From Gryganskiella cystojenkinii (Eukaryota; Mortierellomycota; Mortierellomycetes; Mortierellales; Mortierellaceae), in NCBI GenBank assembly GCA_015852425.1, contig JAAAIG010000032.1, positions 41,464-97,847 on the forward strand: DNA of 56,384 nt. Direction: 5' to 3'. Positions within the stretch are counted from its first letter, which is position 1. Each line of letters starts with the position of its first letter. Below, piece after piece: positions 14,046 through 24,611 of the stretch. The translations under genes and the position numbers were made by a program. The notes beneath the pieces are model-generated. The model was not told the origin of the DNA. It saw nothing but the letters and a program-made list of their open reading frames with translations, and made no database searches.

Positions 14046-17000
14046 TTAAGCGGAAGATTGCTGCTGTATCGACTTTGTACGCGAAAAGATGGTCTTGATG
14101 GTGGGGACCATGTTCAAGCCGATAATCTCGTCGTTCATGGTCGTCGGGCGGAACCTGCGCAACAAGAGCTGACGAGCTGTGGCATAAAAGATGATAAACA
14201 CTCCAAAGGCCATGGGGATCAACAAGTACACAAATGCGGTGTTGTTGCTTGTGCCAAAGACTACTGGCAAACCAGGGCAATAGACGACAAAGAAGGCCAA
14301 AGCGACACCGAAAGCGATACCCACAAACGACCGAATGTTGGAAAACATGTATTTTCCGAAGGGAAGGCGGTACCGGGTCTTGCACGCAAACATGTTGAAC
14401 AGTTGCATGATCATAATACTGAGGTAGAAAGACGACTGGGCTTTGGCGAGAACTTCGAGGTCGTGGCCTGAACCAGTGGCACCAAAGTCATTGTTCTTTT
14501 GTTTGTTAACGGCTTCTGATGGGGTCCAACCTCCTTCCTTGTACAGGACCACAAAGAACGTGACCAGCGCACCAATCGTCTCAATGATACCAACCTCCAA
14601 ATAAGCCCAAGACAGGAGCCCGGCATCGACCAAAATCTCGTCTTCCGTGTGTTCGAACCGTTCACGCCAGTAGACGGACGTGAACATGGCCTTGAAATCG
14701 TGTTGGAATCGGGTCCAGAAACTGGGCTTAATCTCCTCGTTCGATTCCGCATCAAATACTGGGGGCAAGGCTCGGGTCGCGAGACGACGCTTGCGTTCAA
14801 TCGAGGCGGGTGTAACGGGCTTACGAGGAGGCAAACGCATCAGCCCAGACTTGGACTCGGGCTTGTCCCAGGCGAAAGTGAGCGAGATAAACAATTCGAA
14901 TCCGAGATCGATGACCAAGATCAACATAGCTGAGATAGGCAGGGGGATCGAAGCAATGACATAGAGCAGGTTGGGAATGACCTCGGGCATCGAGTGCGTA
15001 ATCGTGTACTGAATCGATTTCTTGAGGTTGGTGAAAATCAAACGACCTTCCTCGATACCACGGACCGTCGAGGCAAAGTTATCATCAAGCAAGATCATGG
15101 CGGCGGCTTCCTTCGAGACATCGGAACCGGAAATGTTCATAGCAATACCGAGATCGGCTTTCTTCAAAGCAGGAGAATCATTGACACCATCACCCGTGAC
15201 ACCGACGATGTGTCCCATCGCTTGAGCGTGTTTGACAATCTGGAGCTTGTGCTTGGGCGAGGTACGAGCGAAAATAACTTCGGGCTTGGAAAAGATCAGA
15301 TCCCAGTCTTGCTCCGTCAAGGAATCGATCTGTTCACCATGAATCACGATCGCGTTGTACTCGTCATCGCCAACCTCATCAACAGCACAGCCACGCTGCT
15401 TCGCGACCATCTCCTTTGTATCCGAAAGCACCAAGTTGATCTTGCGTCCGATAGCCTCGGCAGTCAAGGGGTGATCACCGGTAACCATCATGACACGGAT
15501 GCCAGCAGAACGGCAACGACCAATTGCTTCACGAACACCGTGTTTGGGGGGATCCTCAAGCGAGACGAGGCCGACAAAAGTCAAGTTGGTAGTAGGGTAG
15601 TTCTTCTTTTCCTTCTCAAAAACATGATCGTCCGGGTATTGATCACGGGGCAACAAGAACTGAGCAAAGGCCAAGACACGGTGGCCCTTCGAGGCCATCA
15701 AAGCGTACATCTCATCGTAGGCTTTGGAATGTTCAGCCGTCAAAGGAATTGCCTTGCCATCAATCAAGATGGTGCTACAAAGACGCAAGACACGTTCAGG
15801 CGCACCCTTGAACAAGAGTGAGAACTTGCCGTTCGCGTGTTCCTTGTTATGGATAGTCATGGCCCACTTGTTCTCAGAGTTGAAGGGGACCTCAAAGACC
15901 TTGGGGTAGAGATCACTCAGTTCATCAAAGTTTCCAATGTTGGCAGACGCAAAACGGATCAATCCCGACTCAGTCGCGTCTCCGAGCACCTGACGTTCCT
16001 GAATGGGGACATCGGTACGATCGAACTTGGCACGAGAACAAAGCGCGGCGATCGAGAGGACCTCGGGGATACCAGGGGAGGAAGCATCAAAAGGAGATCC
16101 GGCATTGGCAGCGCTGCGGAAGGCCGAGTACATGTTGTTGGAGGACCAGATATTGGTGACCGTCATCTGGTTACGAGTCAATGTTCCGGTCTTGTCGGTC
16201 GCTAGTAAGGTAATAGCACCCAAAGTCTCGACTCCTGTCAAGTCCTTGACCAAGACGTTTTGGGAAGCCATGCGCTTGGCAGCGATGGTCAACAACATGG
16301 TAACAGTGGCGGGGAGACCCTCGGGAACCCAGGCGACAAAGATGCCGATAGCAAAGTTGAGCGTGTTCGAGATACCGGATTTGCTGTTCTTGTAGACGGC
16401 AAAATAACCAATGAGGAAGAAAACAATCGCGGTAACGATGGCAATCGAGGCGATGATCTTGACAAAGTCATCGATCTCCTGAGACAGAGGTGATTTTCCT
16501 GAATCCTCTCCGGCGGTCAAGCCCGCAATCTGACCCAGAACAGTGTTATCACCGGTACGGACGACAATACCATAGCCTTCGCCGTTTACGACCAAGGAAC
16601 CGTTAAAGCACATGTTGGTGGCTTCGAGGGGGTTCTTGTGTTCATTCTTGGGGTTACGATCCTGAGGGTCGGTTTCACCTGTGAGCGAGGAGTTGTCGAC
16701 CTTCATATCCGTGCAGGCGTAGATCATGATATCGGCTGGGATCTTGTCACCCATACGGGCGAAAACGACATCTCCGAGAACGAGATCAGATGCGGTGATT
16801 TGAATGACTTTTTGATCTCGGATGACAAAACACTTTTGGGGCATGAGATTCAAAAACGACTGGAGGACTGCGGCGGACTTTTGGGCCTGATAAAACTCGA
16901 TCAAGGCGTTGATGAACGCGACAATAATCAGAATGGCTCCGAGATAGACCTAATTGGATGAGAAAGAATAGGGATATCATCAATTTAGAGTGAGCCATGG

Positions 17001-17790
17001 GGCTTGGTCGACGAGGAGTGGATAAATGAAAAAATAAAAATAATAATAATTGAGGCGAACCACAGGCTGCAAGGAAGTGAGAAAAACGCCACATCGCGAG
17101 GACACTGTGCAAAACAACGAACAATGCGAGATCAAACGCAATATTTGAGCCGCAAGACCATTTGATGACTTACGTTGACTTTGTTATTCGTATAGTCAAC
17201 AGCCAGCAGGATATAGTTAAGGATGCCGGCCACGATTAGAAGCAAGTTGAAGAGCGAGGTCAAGCAGTGAACAAACTTCATGAAGGGCGAGATCTGCTTT
17301 GGAGGCGAAAGAATGTTTGGTCCATTTTCGATCAAACGCTGAGCAGCGACGGAAGAGTCGAGACCTTTGCTGTTACCGGCCTTTGCAGTGTCGATGCTCA
17401 CACCGTGTCTCGACGCAATTTCCTCGATTGGAAAGAGATGCTCAGTCTGTGAAAAGGCGGCGAGGGACAAAAGGGGTGGTTTCTGTTAGCCGCTGTATTC
17501 TCTTGTAACGGTTTTTTGGACAAAGAAAAAAATAGAGAAGTAATCGTTCTAGTGTCGTTGGGTCTTACGATATCGAGCGTCTTCTCCTTGACGTTCTTTC
17601 CCTTGTCAGCAGCCTTGCCCTTTCCGCTATGAGTCTCTTCCTTTTCAGAAGGTGCTGGGGTGGCGGCTGCTTTGTCTTGTCCTGTGGGAATGGTTTTCGT
17701 ACGGGTCATCTTCAGGGGTTCATTGAAGGCGATCTTTGAGGAAGGATCCTGCTCGATCTCGGTCGAAGTGGACGGGTTGGACGAAGCCAT
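14046..17790 (-). CDS. Class IIC P-type cation ATPase (Na,K/H,K-ATPase alpha-like)
   Basis: Three exons (17790-17569, 17446-17174, 16949-14046) give 1,132 residues, about 100 longer than animal alpha subunits because of a Lys/Thr/Ser-rich N-terminus. The enzyme type moves monovalent cations across the plasma membrane using ATP. Visible marks are PADIMIYACTDMKVDNSSLTGE, the phosphorylation motif DKTGTLTRNQMTV (Asp417), KGAPERVL (nucleotide domain), TGDGVNDSPALKKADLGIAM, and the paired hydrophobic helices. Alignment with class IIC proteins is good (LKKSIQYTITHSMPEV, IASIPLPISAMLILVIDLG). Several classical cation ligands are nevertheless replaced: VAWVPEG for VANVPEG, THS for TSN in M5, IDLGFE for IDLGTD in M6, QLFNM for QWADL in M8. 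Ion specificity is therefore open. No beta subunit gene is seen nearby. Confidence 0.92.
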
Positions 17791-18963
17791 GGTTTAAAAA
17801 AAAAAAGTCAAGGCAGCTGAGAAGAGAGATTGTCCGACCAGAGAACTTTTTTTTTTCTGAAGACGGGAGTAAAGAACTCGAGTCTGAAGAGAGGAGGCAG
17901 GGGAAAGGAAGAGGGGAGGGGGTGGAGAGGACGAACGAGTTCAAGCAGAGGATAGATGAAGATGTAAAATAGTCGAAGAAAAGAGAGAGAAAAAGAAAAG
18001 AGGGAGAAGAGTTGCTATTTATGAGAAATAAGGATAAACAAAAAAGAAGCGTAAAAAGTGAGTTGACTGATCCAGACCTCCCTCGTTTGTTATGCATCAA
18101 AGCTTTTTTTTCTTTCTGGAAAATCAAGCGCGCGATGACCAAACAGTGCGAACGAGTAAAAAACAAGGACACTGAAAAAAGGGCGGCGGGGAGGAGGTTT
18201 CGCACACTGGTCCTGTTGTTAAAAAAAAAAAGAACAGATGTCATAGACCAGAGAATTGAATTGGCAAACTGAGCCCTGGCGAAAAAGAGGAGTTTGTAAT
18301 AAGCGGACCTTTGATCAAACGCCCTTTGGGTTTGGTCTGCTTGTCCACTGGGACAAAAAATATTGAAAAGGGCAACGTTATTCCAGCCAATGGTCAACTA
18401 GTCAATGAATGCGGCATGGAAAAAATTGGGAGGAGCACCACACCTTAATCCTAAAGTGGGAAGTGAGGGATTTTTTTTTTGAAGAAAAGATCCTTGTTGT
18501 ATTGTTGTTGTTTTGCATTCTTTTTCTTTTTATTTTTTGCTCCTTTGCTCTTCCTGAAATGCAGAAAACGGTTAGATATGCAAGGACAACAGCAGAGCAA
18601 TGAAGAGTGGTTTGCAATAGTGCAAAGATTGAGAATGTGAAAGAGGAAAATGGGGGTACGCAAATGTACAAAAGCGCAAGTGTGCAAGCGTGCAAGTGCG
18701 GATGTGAAACAGAAATGATCACAACTCCCACGCGAATAAGCTCCAATTAGCCTCAGTGAAACAACGTGCTGCAGGGTCCCATGTCAAGAGGAAGAAGGGC
18801 TACGGCAACAGAGCCATGCGAGAAAGAGGACAGTTTCCGACTCTTGTTCTTTGTTTCTTTCTTCTGTTTGCGTTCTTCTTCCCGCCCAGGAGTTTGGTTC
18901 AGTCGACTTTGTTCGTCTTTTCTAACCAGCCGTTTTGACAACAAAAGAAATAAACGATGACGA

Positions 18964-19010
18964 CGGTGGGAATTCCACAAGGAGGGAAACGTTCCTTTGT
19001 ATTCCCACCG
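18964..19010. repeat. Imperfect inverted repeat (hairpin)
   Basis: CGGTGGGAAT at 18964-18973 is matched perfectly by ATTCCCACCG at 19001-19010. The intervening bases continue the pairing (ACAAGGA against TTCCTTTGT) with a small bulge. A stem of about 17-19 pairs around a loop of GGGAAAC is possible. It lies in the long intergenic region, with no coding context. Confidence 0.75.
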
Positions 19011-19738
19011 AAAATAAAACACTACGCCGAAATAACCTTTTTTCCTCACCGTCAGCAACAGCCCTGGGATAATACGAGAATCCTTTGAGGTCTTTTACTC
19101 CCTCTCTGTCTTACCTGGACCGCTCCAGAGTCGAAAAATGTGGATATGAAGGGCGGTGGTGGACGAATCTGACCTATGACGAGCCAAAGGACAGATCGGA
19201 TGCAAAAAATAGAATAAAAAGAAAGGCGGGAGTGAGGTCTGTCGGCTGTGGGGGGAGATAACAAATGGGGAAAAAGATAGAGAACGAGCAAGAGGAGGAA
19301 GAGGCGGACTAATGGCCGTTCAGGCTTTCGTAGAAAGGAGAGGGGGCAACAGGGATAAGTGCCAGCGGTGAAAGGGGTGATGGTGTTGTTGTTTTGTTGA
19401 TCCGTGCTTATTTTTTGGTACTCGGTTAATGCTGGGCACAAAGGGGGTGGGACGGGATCTGACGGAGAGAGAGAGGTGCAGTTTTGAAAGACAAGAAAAA
19501 AGAAAAGAGAGATCGAGATGGAGATGACAGAGTAGAGGGGTCTCTGCATCCCTTTTATTTGCAGGAAACCCATCCTTGTTCTCCCCCTTCGATCTGGCTG
19601 CAAAGACTGGCACTCTTGACACGTTAACATTATTTTCCGTGAACTGGCACTTGCCATCTGAAGTGCGCTATTTTTTTATTTCTTTTATTTTTTTTTTGTG
19701 ATGAATGAGAGAGAGCTAGGGAGCACCCAACCCTGAAG

Positions 19739-19806
19739 TCATTTCTCGTTAGCGTTGTAGGCAAGGTACACGCGCGACATCCTTTCGTCATATTCACCCC
19801 CTGGAC
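19739..19806 (-). other. Protein-like orphan fragment, possible terminal exon
   Basis: After a TTGTGCAG acceptor the minus strand reads PGGEYDERMSRVYLAYNANEK and then a stop. The residue mix is ordinary protein-like, unlike the surrounding low-complexity frames. I found no convincing upstream exon before the Derlin promoter, so this may be a chance frame or a gene relic. Confidence 0.2.
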
Positions 19807-20518
19807 CTGCACAATATAGAATGAACCCCCTGGTTTTCAACTCCAATGTGATCATCCCTCTCTCCGGACCATGCGTACACGCTATTAAAGATAGGCTAGT
19901 GGCGGCCTTTTTTTTTTGAAAAAGAGAGAGAAAAGACAAAGATAAACTCCCTGTAGTCTCGTTTTCACTTTTTTTGTCTTTCGTCGTTGAGGGATTTCCT
20001 TGCTGGACAAGAGTCTTGTGAAGACCCCTGAGGAGCATATCCTTTTTTTTTTTTTTCTTTTTTTTTTGCCACGAGTAAAAGGGCAGTAGGGTACTTCTGT
20101 ATATGACCAGGATGGATGACGACGGAAAGAAACACCCCAGACCGAAGGACCTCGAGACACTGGCCCGGTGTTGGTGGCGTACTTTTCTAGGAAGAGCAGT
20201 CACCAAAACAACCAATTGGATTCCACTGTGCGTGGCACACGGACTGAAGCTGAAGCATTGTTGGCTTTTTTTGTTTGCATCCAACCATTGTTCAACGTTC
20301 CAAAGGAAATTTCGAGCCAGCAAGGGACCGGCGGTTAGGAAGACTTCGTTTTAGGAATACCAAGACTCATCGGCATCAAACACTCTTGACATTTCCTCTC
20401 GCTGTCAACATCAAGGAACTGCAAAGAACAATTACCCCTTACGGGAACAATCCTCCGCAATTCCATCAGTTTGACGCTCTGCCCATTTTCGTCGACAAGA
20501 CGACTCTCTTAATCAAAA

Positions 20519-21948
20519 ATGCCTATCCCAATAGAAACCTGGTACTACGACGTGCCCTTGGTGACAAGACTTTACTTTACAGGGGCAGCTTTGGTGGCAT
20601 TGGGAGTGGTAAGCATCATCATCTTGCAGTACTGATGATCCAAAAAAAGGGACATGCGACGGGCTCCATCGGTGAATGGACCTTCAAACATTAACCTTTT
20701 CTTGCGTTGCTTTCTTTTCATTTAGCAAACGGGATTCACGAACGCATTTCAACTGTACTTTGACTATGAGCTCGTGTTCTATCAGAATCAAGTAATATAC
20801 TGCCTGTCACATAATTTTTATTCGGTCAAAGAACAACGAAACGACTTCAGGCAATTAATAGGCTTATTTTCTCTTAATAGTTTTGGCGACCGATTACAAC
20901 ATTCCTTTACTTTGGACCGCTTGGATTGGACTTTGTATTCCACATGTTCTTCCTGTACGAGTTCAATCGAAAAGTTGCTAGACAAAACGGTTCCATGGGG
21001 AGCAGACTCTTGTATTAACGATTTCTGGTTGTTCCTCTAGTGTAAGATACAGCCGGATGTTGGAAGAAGGATCGTTCTATGGCCGAACCATGGATTACGC
21101 CTGGATGTTGTTCTTGTCAGCACTGGCGCTCTTGGTAAATCGATTTGAAAACGCATCTCACAAAACCTCGGAAACGACTCGTAATGTCCACTGAAGGCTG
21201 ACGGACGGATCGTTTTTTTTGTATTGTTTTAATTGTTTGGCTATTTCAATAGTGCCTGTCTCCGTTCGTATCCATGCCCTTCCTGGGATCACCTTTGGCC
21301 TTCACGTTGGTTTATATATGGTCTCGCCGTAACCCCTCGATCCCATTGAACTTCCTGGGTCTCTTTGTCTTCACAGCGCCATACCTTCCTTGGGTATTAC
21401 TCGGATTCACTCTCTTGCTGAACAGCCACTTTCCCACGGGTGATCTCATGGGCATTGCAGTTGGTCATATCTACTATTTCTTCGAAGACGTCTGGCCCAA
21501 AGAGCAGGCCTCAGGAGGCAGACGGTACCTCGAGACTCCATCCATTTTGTAAGTGCTTATCCTCTTTATGCTATTGATGTAACATTCAGCCGTCGTCCTA
21601 GGAACGTCTATAATATCTTTTTTAATTGTACATGTTGTTAACTTTTTGGTTTTTTGTAGCACACGCCGGAGAGGTGTCAATATTGCAGCCGAAATCCCAG
21701 AAGATTTGGTTCAGGAACAACCAGAAAGTCAGGACCATCGTGTGGATGACGCTTACGCTGGGTTCGAACCAAGCAGTACACCAACACCTTCATCATCAGC
21801 ATCTGGTGACGCGACAGATTCTCATACAGCACCTACGGCGACTACAACAGCTACAGCTTTCGACGATCGTGCACGCTTGGAAGCCACGAATAGAAGACCG
21901 ATCGTGAATACTTCGCCAGAAGATCATCGGTCCGAGCCAGTTTCGTAG
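20519..21948 (+). CDS. Derlin (Der1-like ERAD membrane protein)
   Basis: Six exons (20519-20608, 20726-20791, 20881-20954, 21041-21134, 21253-21548, 21660-21948) give 302 residues. Derlins are rhomboid-fold ER membrane proteins that help move misfolded proteins to the cytosol for degradation. The start [20 protein letters not shown] is the family N-terminus. Next come [33 protein letters not shown], the WSRRNP motif, [11 protein letters not shown] and [16 protein letters not shown]. The junction of exons 3 and 4 (CT|GTACG to CTAG|TGTAAG) was chosen because it restores the conserved [14 protein letters not shown] without a gap. The C-terminal ~80 residues after the last membrane helix are Thr/Ser-rich and variable. 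The family is certain, but I cannot say which Derlin paralogue this is. Confidence 0.94.
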
Positions 21949-22142
21949 AAGAGCTGGCTTGGCCCTCTGCCGCAGCTCCAAAACCGGGGGCTTTTTTTCG
22001 ACGCGAACACGTTTCTCGCAACCCCTTGTATACATGGCACAAAAAAATAAAAGACGACATACAAAGGAGATGGATGAGATACATAATGCGAACGGCGTTT
22101 GTCTCCGAGACTGTGAAGGATTCGGAGTATATATCCGTTTAG

Positions 22143-22154
22143 TGCGGGGAGGAC
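22143..22154 (+). promoter_or_regulatory. CreA/Mig1-like site, left copy of inverted repeat
   Basis: TGCGGGGAGGAC contains GCGGGG, which fits the CreA/Mig1 glucose-repressor consensus SYGGRG. An exact inverted copy stands at 22471-22482. Binding is inferred only. Confidence 0.3.
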
Positions 22155-22434
22155 ATCGTCCATTGACCCTCCGCAACATGATCCGTGGACGCGGTCTGAA
22201 GGTCTGGAGTATGATATGAACCGTGAGAGCACTTGGATCTGGGGGAACCTTACAAAGAAGTATGATGAGGAAGAAAAGGAAAAGAAAGAAAGATAAAAAG
22301 AAGAAAGTGATCGCCGCGTGGTGGACTCACCTTCGGCTCTGGCCATGATTTGACGGGCAATGAAAATAGGAAGAAAGTGAAAAACCTTCACGTGAACGGT
22401 GAAAAAGAGCTTTTTTTCGTTCAAAGAAGACAAT

Positions 22435-22449
22435 CCCGGCTGGGCCGGG
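22435..22449. promoter_or_regulatory. Palindrome CCCGGC-TGG-GCCGGG upstream of PEX11
   Basis: A perfect six-base inverted repeat with a three-base centre, about 100 bases before the ATG. Paired CGG/CCG half-sites are typical of Zn(II)2Cys6 factors, which control peroxisome genes in other fungi. No direct support here. Confidence 0.3.
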
Positions 22450-22470
22450 TTACTACTCATATTTAAGACC

Positions 22471-22482
22471 GTCCTCCCCGCA
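22471..22482 (-). promoter_or_regulatory. CreA/Mig1-like site, right copy of inverted repeat
   Basis: GTCCTCCCCGCA is the exact reverse complement of 22143-22154 and lies 62 bases before the PEX11 start. Confidence 0.3.
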
Positions 22483-22544
22483 TTTTTTTTTTTTTACTAT
22501 TCCATTCGTTCACCTCATTACCATCCCCTCTCATAACTCACATC

Positions 22545-24067
22545 ATGTCCGCCGTCAGCTTACCCATCAACGTTCAACCCTGGCTCAAGTATGCCGCCAC
22601 GACTGTTGGTCGCGACAAGATCTACAGAGCTGTCCAGTATTTCTCTCGTTTCCTCGCGTGGTACCTTCTCCGCCAAGGTGCCACCAAGGAGACTGTCGCT
22701 CGCTTCAACAACCTCAAGAAGACCCTCGGCTTGTCTCGCAAGCGTAAGTTGTGTCTCGCTCTGTCTCTCGAAAACTGAACCTTCGACTCTTGCTGTTTAC
22801 TCTCTGTCTTCATGTGGTTGCAGATCAGCCAAATTCTTTTCTCCGAAGTGACATTCATTCGACCAGGAAGGGAATGACATTGTTCTTGTCTCTCATAAAT
22901 GAGAAATGAGAGACAGCTTGGCCTACTTGGGGCAGGAACAACTACACCTCGTCCGTCTGACCATGTGTCTTTGATCCGTGATCCACTCCCACTAACCATA
23001 TCCTATGCGGTCCTTTTATTTATTTTTATTACATAGTTATGCGTTTCGGTAAGGATTTCCCTCCCCTTCCACAACACACGCAAGATCGGATTCAACTCGT
23101 TCAATGCTGATAGGATAGCTAAAGACTGATCGTACAATTTTTTTTCCTAACCCATAGGCAAGCCCATTGAGCACTTGGATGGAGCTGTCAAAGCCACCTC
23201 GGTCAAAGATGAGTTCCTCAGATACTGTGCCGTTGGCAAGCAGCTCGCTTATGCTGGTTATTTGACCTTTGATGGAATCATCTTTGTAAGTGACTTTTTC
23301 ACATCCAACGGACAATTGATCTTTGTCACATGTCACGTCACTCTGCTCGCATAGAGGCCTTCCTCCCTATCATTCTTCTTGGTCTCTCTCAATGACCGCA
23401 TCAATTGGGTGCAACCAACTCTAACATGCCGCCTTTTTTCACTGCTACTTGTTGTTGCTTTTTTTCACAATAGATCGATGGATCTGGTGCCTACAAGTTC
23501 CAGAACATCAAGAAGTACAGTGAGCTCGCCAACCGTTTCTGGTTGGCCGGTATCACGTTTGGCTTCATCAGTGGTCTCTACAAGACTCGCCAGATCCAGA
23601 TCCGTCGTGAGGCCGCTGCCCGTGGCCTCACCCACCAGGGCGAGTCTGAGAAGTCTCACGCTCGTACTGAGCTCAAGTCTCTTGCCAAGTACAGCCATTG
23701 TGTTATTGTTTTTTATTGTTCATTGGCAAAGACCGTTTGCAACGGAGGAATATTCAAGAAAGCCAAATCACCAACCGTTCTGGTTTTCTCTCTCTGTGAA
23801 TGTAACATAGGGAGCAACATAGTGTCAACAAGCAGCTTCTCCAGGATGGTTTGGACATGCTCATTCCTTCCACTGGTTTGGGTTACTTGTCCTTGGATGA
23901 TGGTGCTATTGGTCTCATCGGGTAAGGACGAAAAGAAAGTTGAATTTTGATTTTTGCCCACGCTCTGGATCTGCTTATTGATTACTCTTCTTTTTTCGCT
24001 TTTCGCTAGTACTGCTACGGCTATCATGGGAGCCAAGTCCCAGTGGGCCAAGGTCAACAAGGCATAA
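22545..24067 (+). CDS. PEX11: Peroxisomal membrane proliferation protein Pex11
   Basis: Six exons (22545-22743, 23037-23048, 23158-23285, 23474-23688, 23811-23921, 24010-24067) give 240 residues, the usual Pex11 size. Pex11 remodels and elongates peroxisomes before fission. Family marks are DKIYRAVQYFSRFLAWYL near the N-terminus, LGLSRKLMRFGKPIEHL, a central amphipathic region, and a C-terminal hydrophobic stretch (GLGYLSLDDGAIGLIGTATAIMG) followed by the short tail WAKVNKA. Exon 2 is a 12-nt micro-exon; skipping it would remove four residues from the conserved KLMRFGK segment without shifting frame. The promoter carries paired GC-rich sites that could serve glucose repression. An AATAAA-type word (AATAATAAAAG) follows at about 24171. 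Confidence 0.94.
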
Positions 24068-24611
24068 ATTGACAAGGAATCCTCATGTACACCTCTTTCT
24101 ATACCTGCTTCATGCGTGCACGTGGACGTGCAGTGCAGGAGTCAGTTTGCTCTTCCCGTTTCCAACCACAACAATAATAAAAGTAGACATGTTTTTGCGT
24201 TTACTTGAGAGAGCTAGGACAAAAGTGAGAGTAGAGATGCAAGAGGTAGGAGAGAGACAAGAAAGGAATGAAAATTCTTTCCTCAATCCCGCACAGCAAC
24301 AGCTAGGTCTCGGACCTTTTCTGTCTCACTCAGGAACCACAGGAACGCACAGCGAACAAGCGGGGGACCTCTCAGGGAACGGGGAAAGGGGAGAGGGCCC
24401 AGTCTTTCAATCCAGCAGGCCAACCAGAGCGAGAGTTTTCCAAAAATAGACTAGCATCGTACTGTAATTCGACATTCTCTGCTCAGGGAGCGAACCAGGG
24501 CACTGGGATCGAGCACTTAGTCCACATTTTTTATTTTTTCTTTTTCTTTTTTCATCATCATCTCTTCCTCTCTTTCCCATAATCCCTCCATTTCTTACCT
24601 TCTAATTCATC
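24068..24611. other. Intergenic region before UDP-glucose dehydrogenase
   Basis: Holds the PEX11 3' UTR and the UGDH promoter. The last 90 bases are T/C-rich up to the ATG. No gene seen. Confidence 0.5.

Larger units (their letters stand above)
17791..20518. other. 2.7-kb divergent intergenic region
   Basis: Lies between the ATPase start (-) and the Derlin start (+). It contains long purine/pyrimidine tracts, many A and T runs (20042-20068 is nearly pure T on the plus strand) and one hairpin (18964-19010). There is also one protein-like fragment on the minus strand (19739-19806). I cannot support a complete gene. It is long enough to hide a small multi-exon gene or a non-coding RNA. Confidence 0.5.
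21949..22544. other. Derlin 3' UTR and PEX11 promoter
   Basis: A poly(A)-type word (AATAAA, about 22047) follows Derlin. The PEX11 promoter part holds GCGGGG-type sites in opposite orientation and a CCGGC/GCCGG palindrome. The leader before the PEX11 ATG is T-rich, then C/T-rich. A 178-codon antisense frame here is low-complexity and I do not consider it a gene. Confidence 0.5.

Noticed and set aside
14994..15821. A 275-codon plus-strand frame over the ATPase
   Set aside because: Shadow of the class IIC ATPase reading frame; no independent start, intron or motif support.
21924..22460. A 178-codon minus-strand frame between Derlin and PEX11
   Set aside because: Composition is Ser/Phe-rich from A/G-rich DNA, it overlaps the Derlin 3' end, and it has no recognisable domain.
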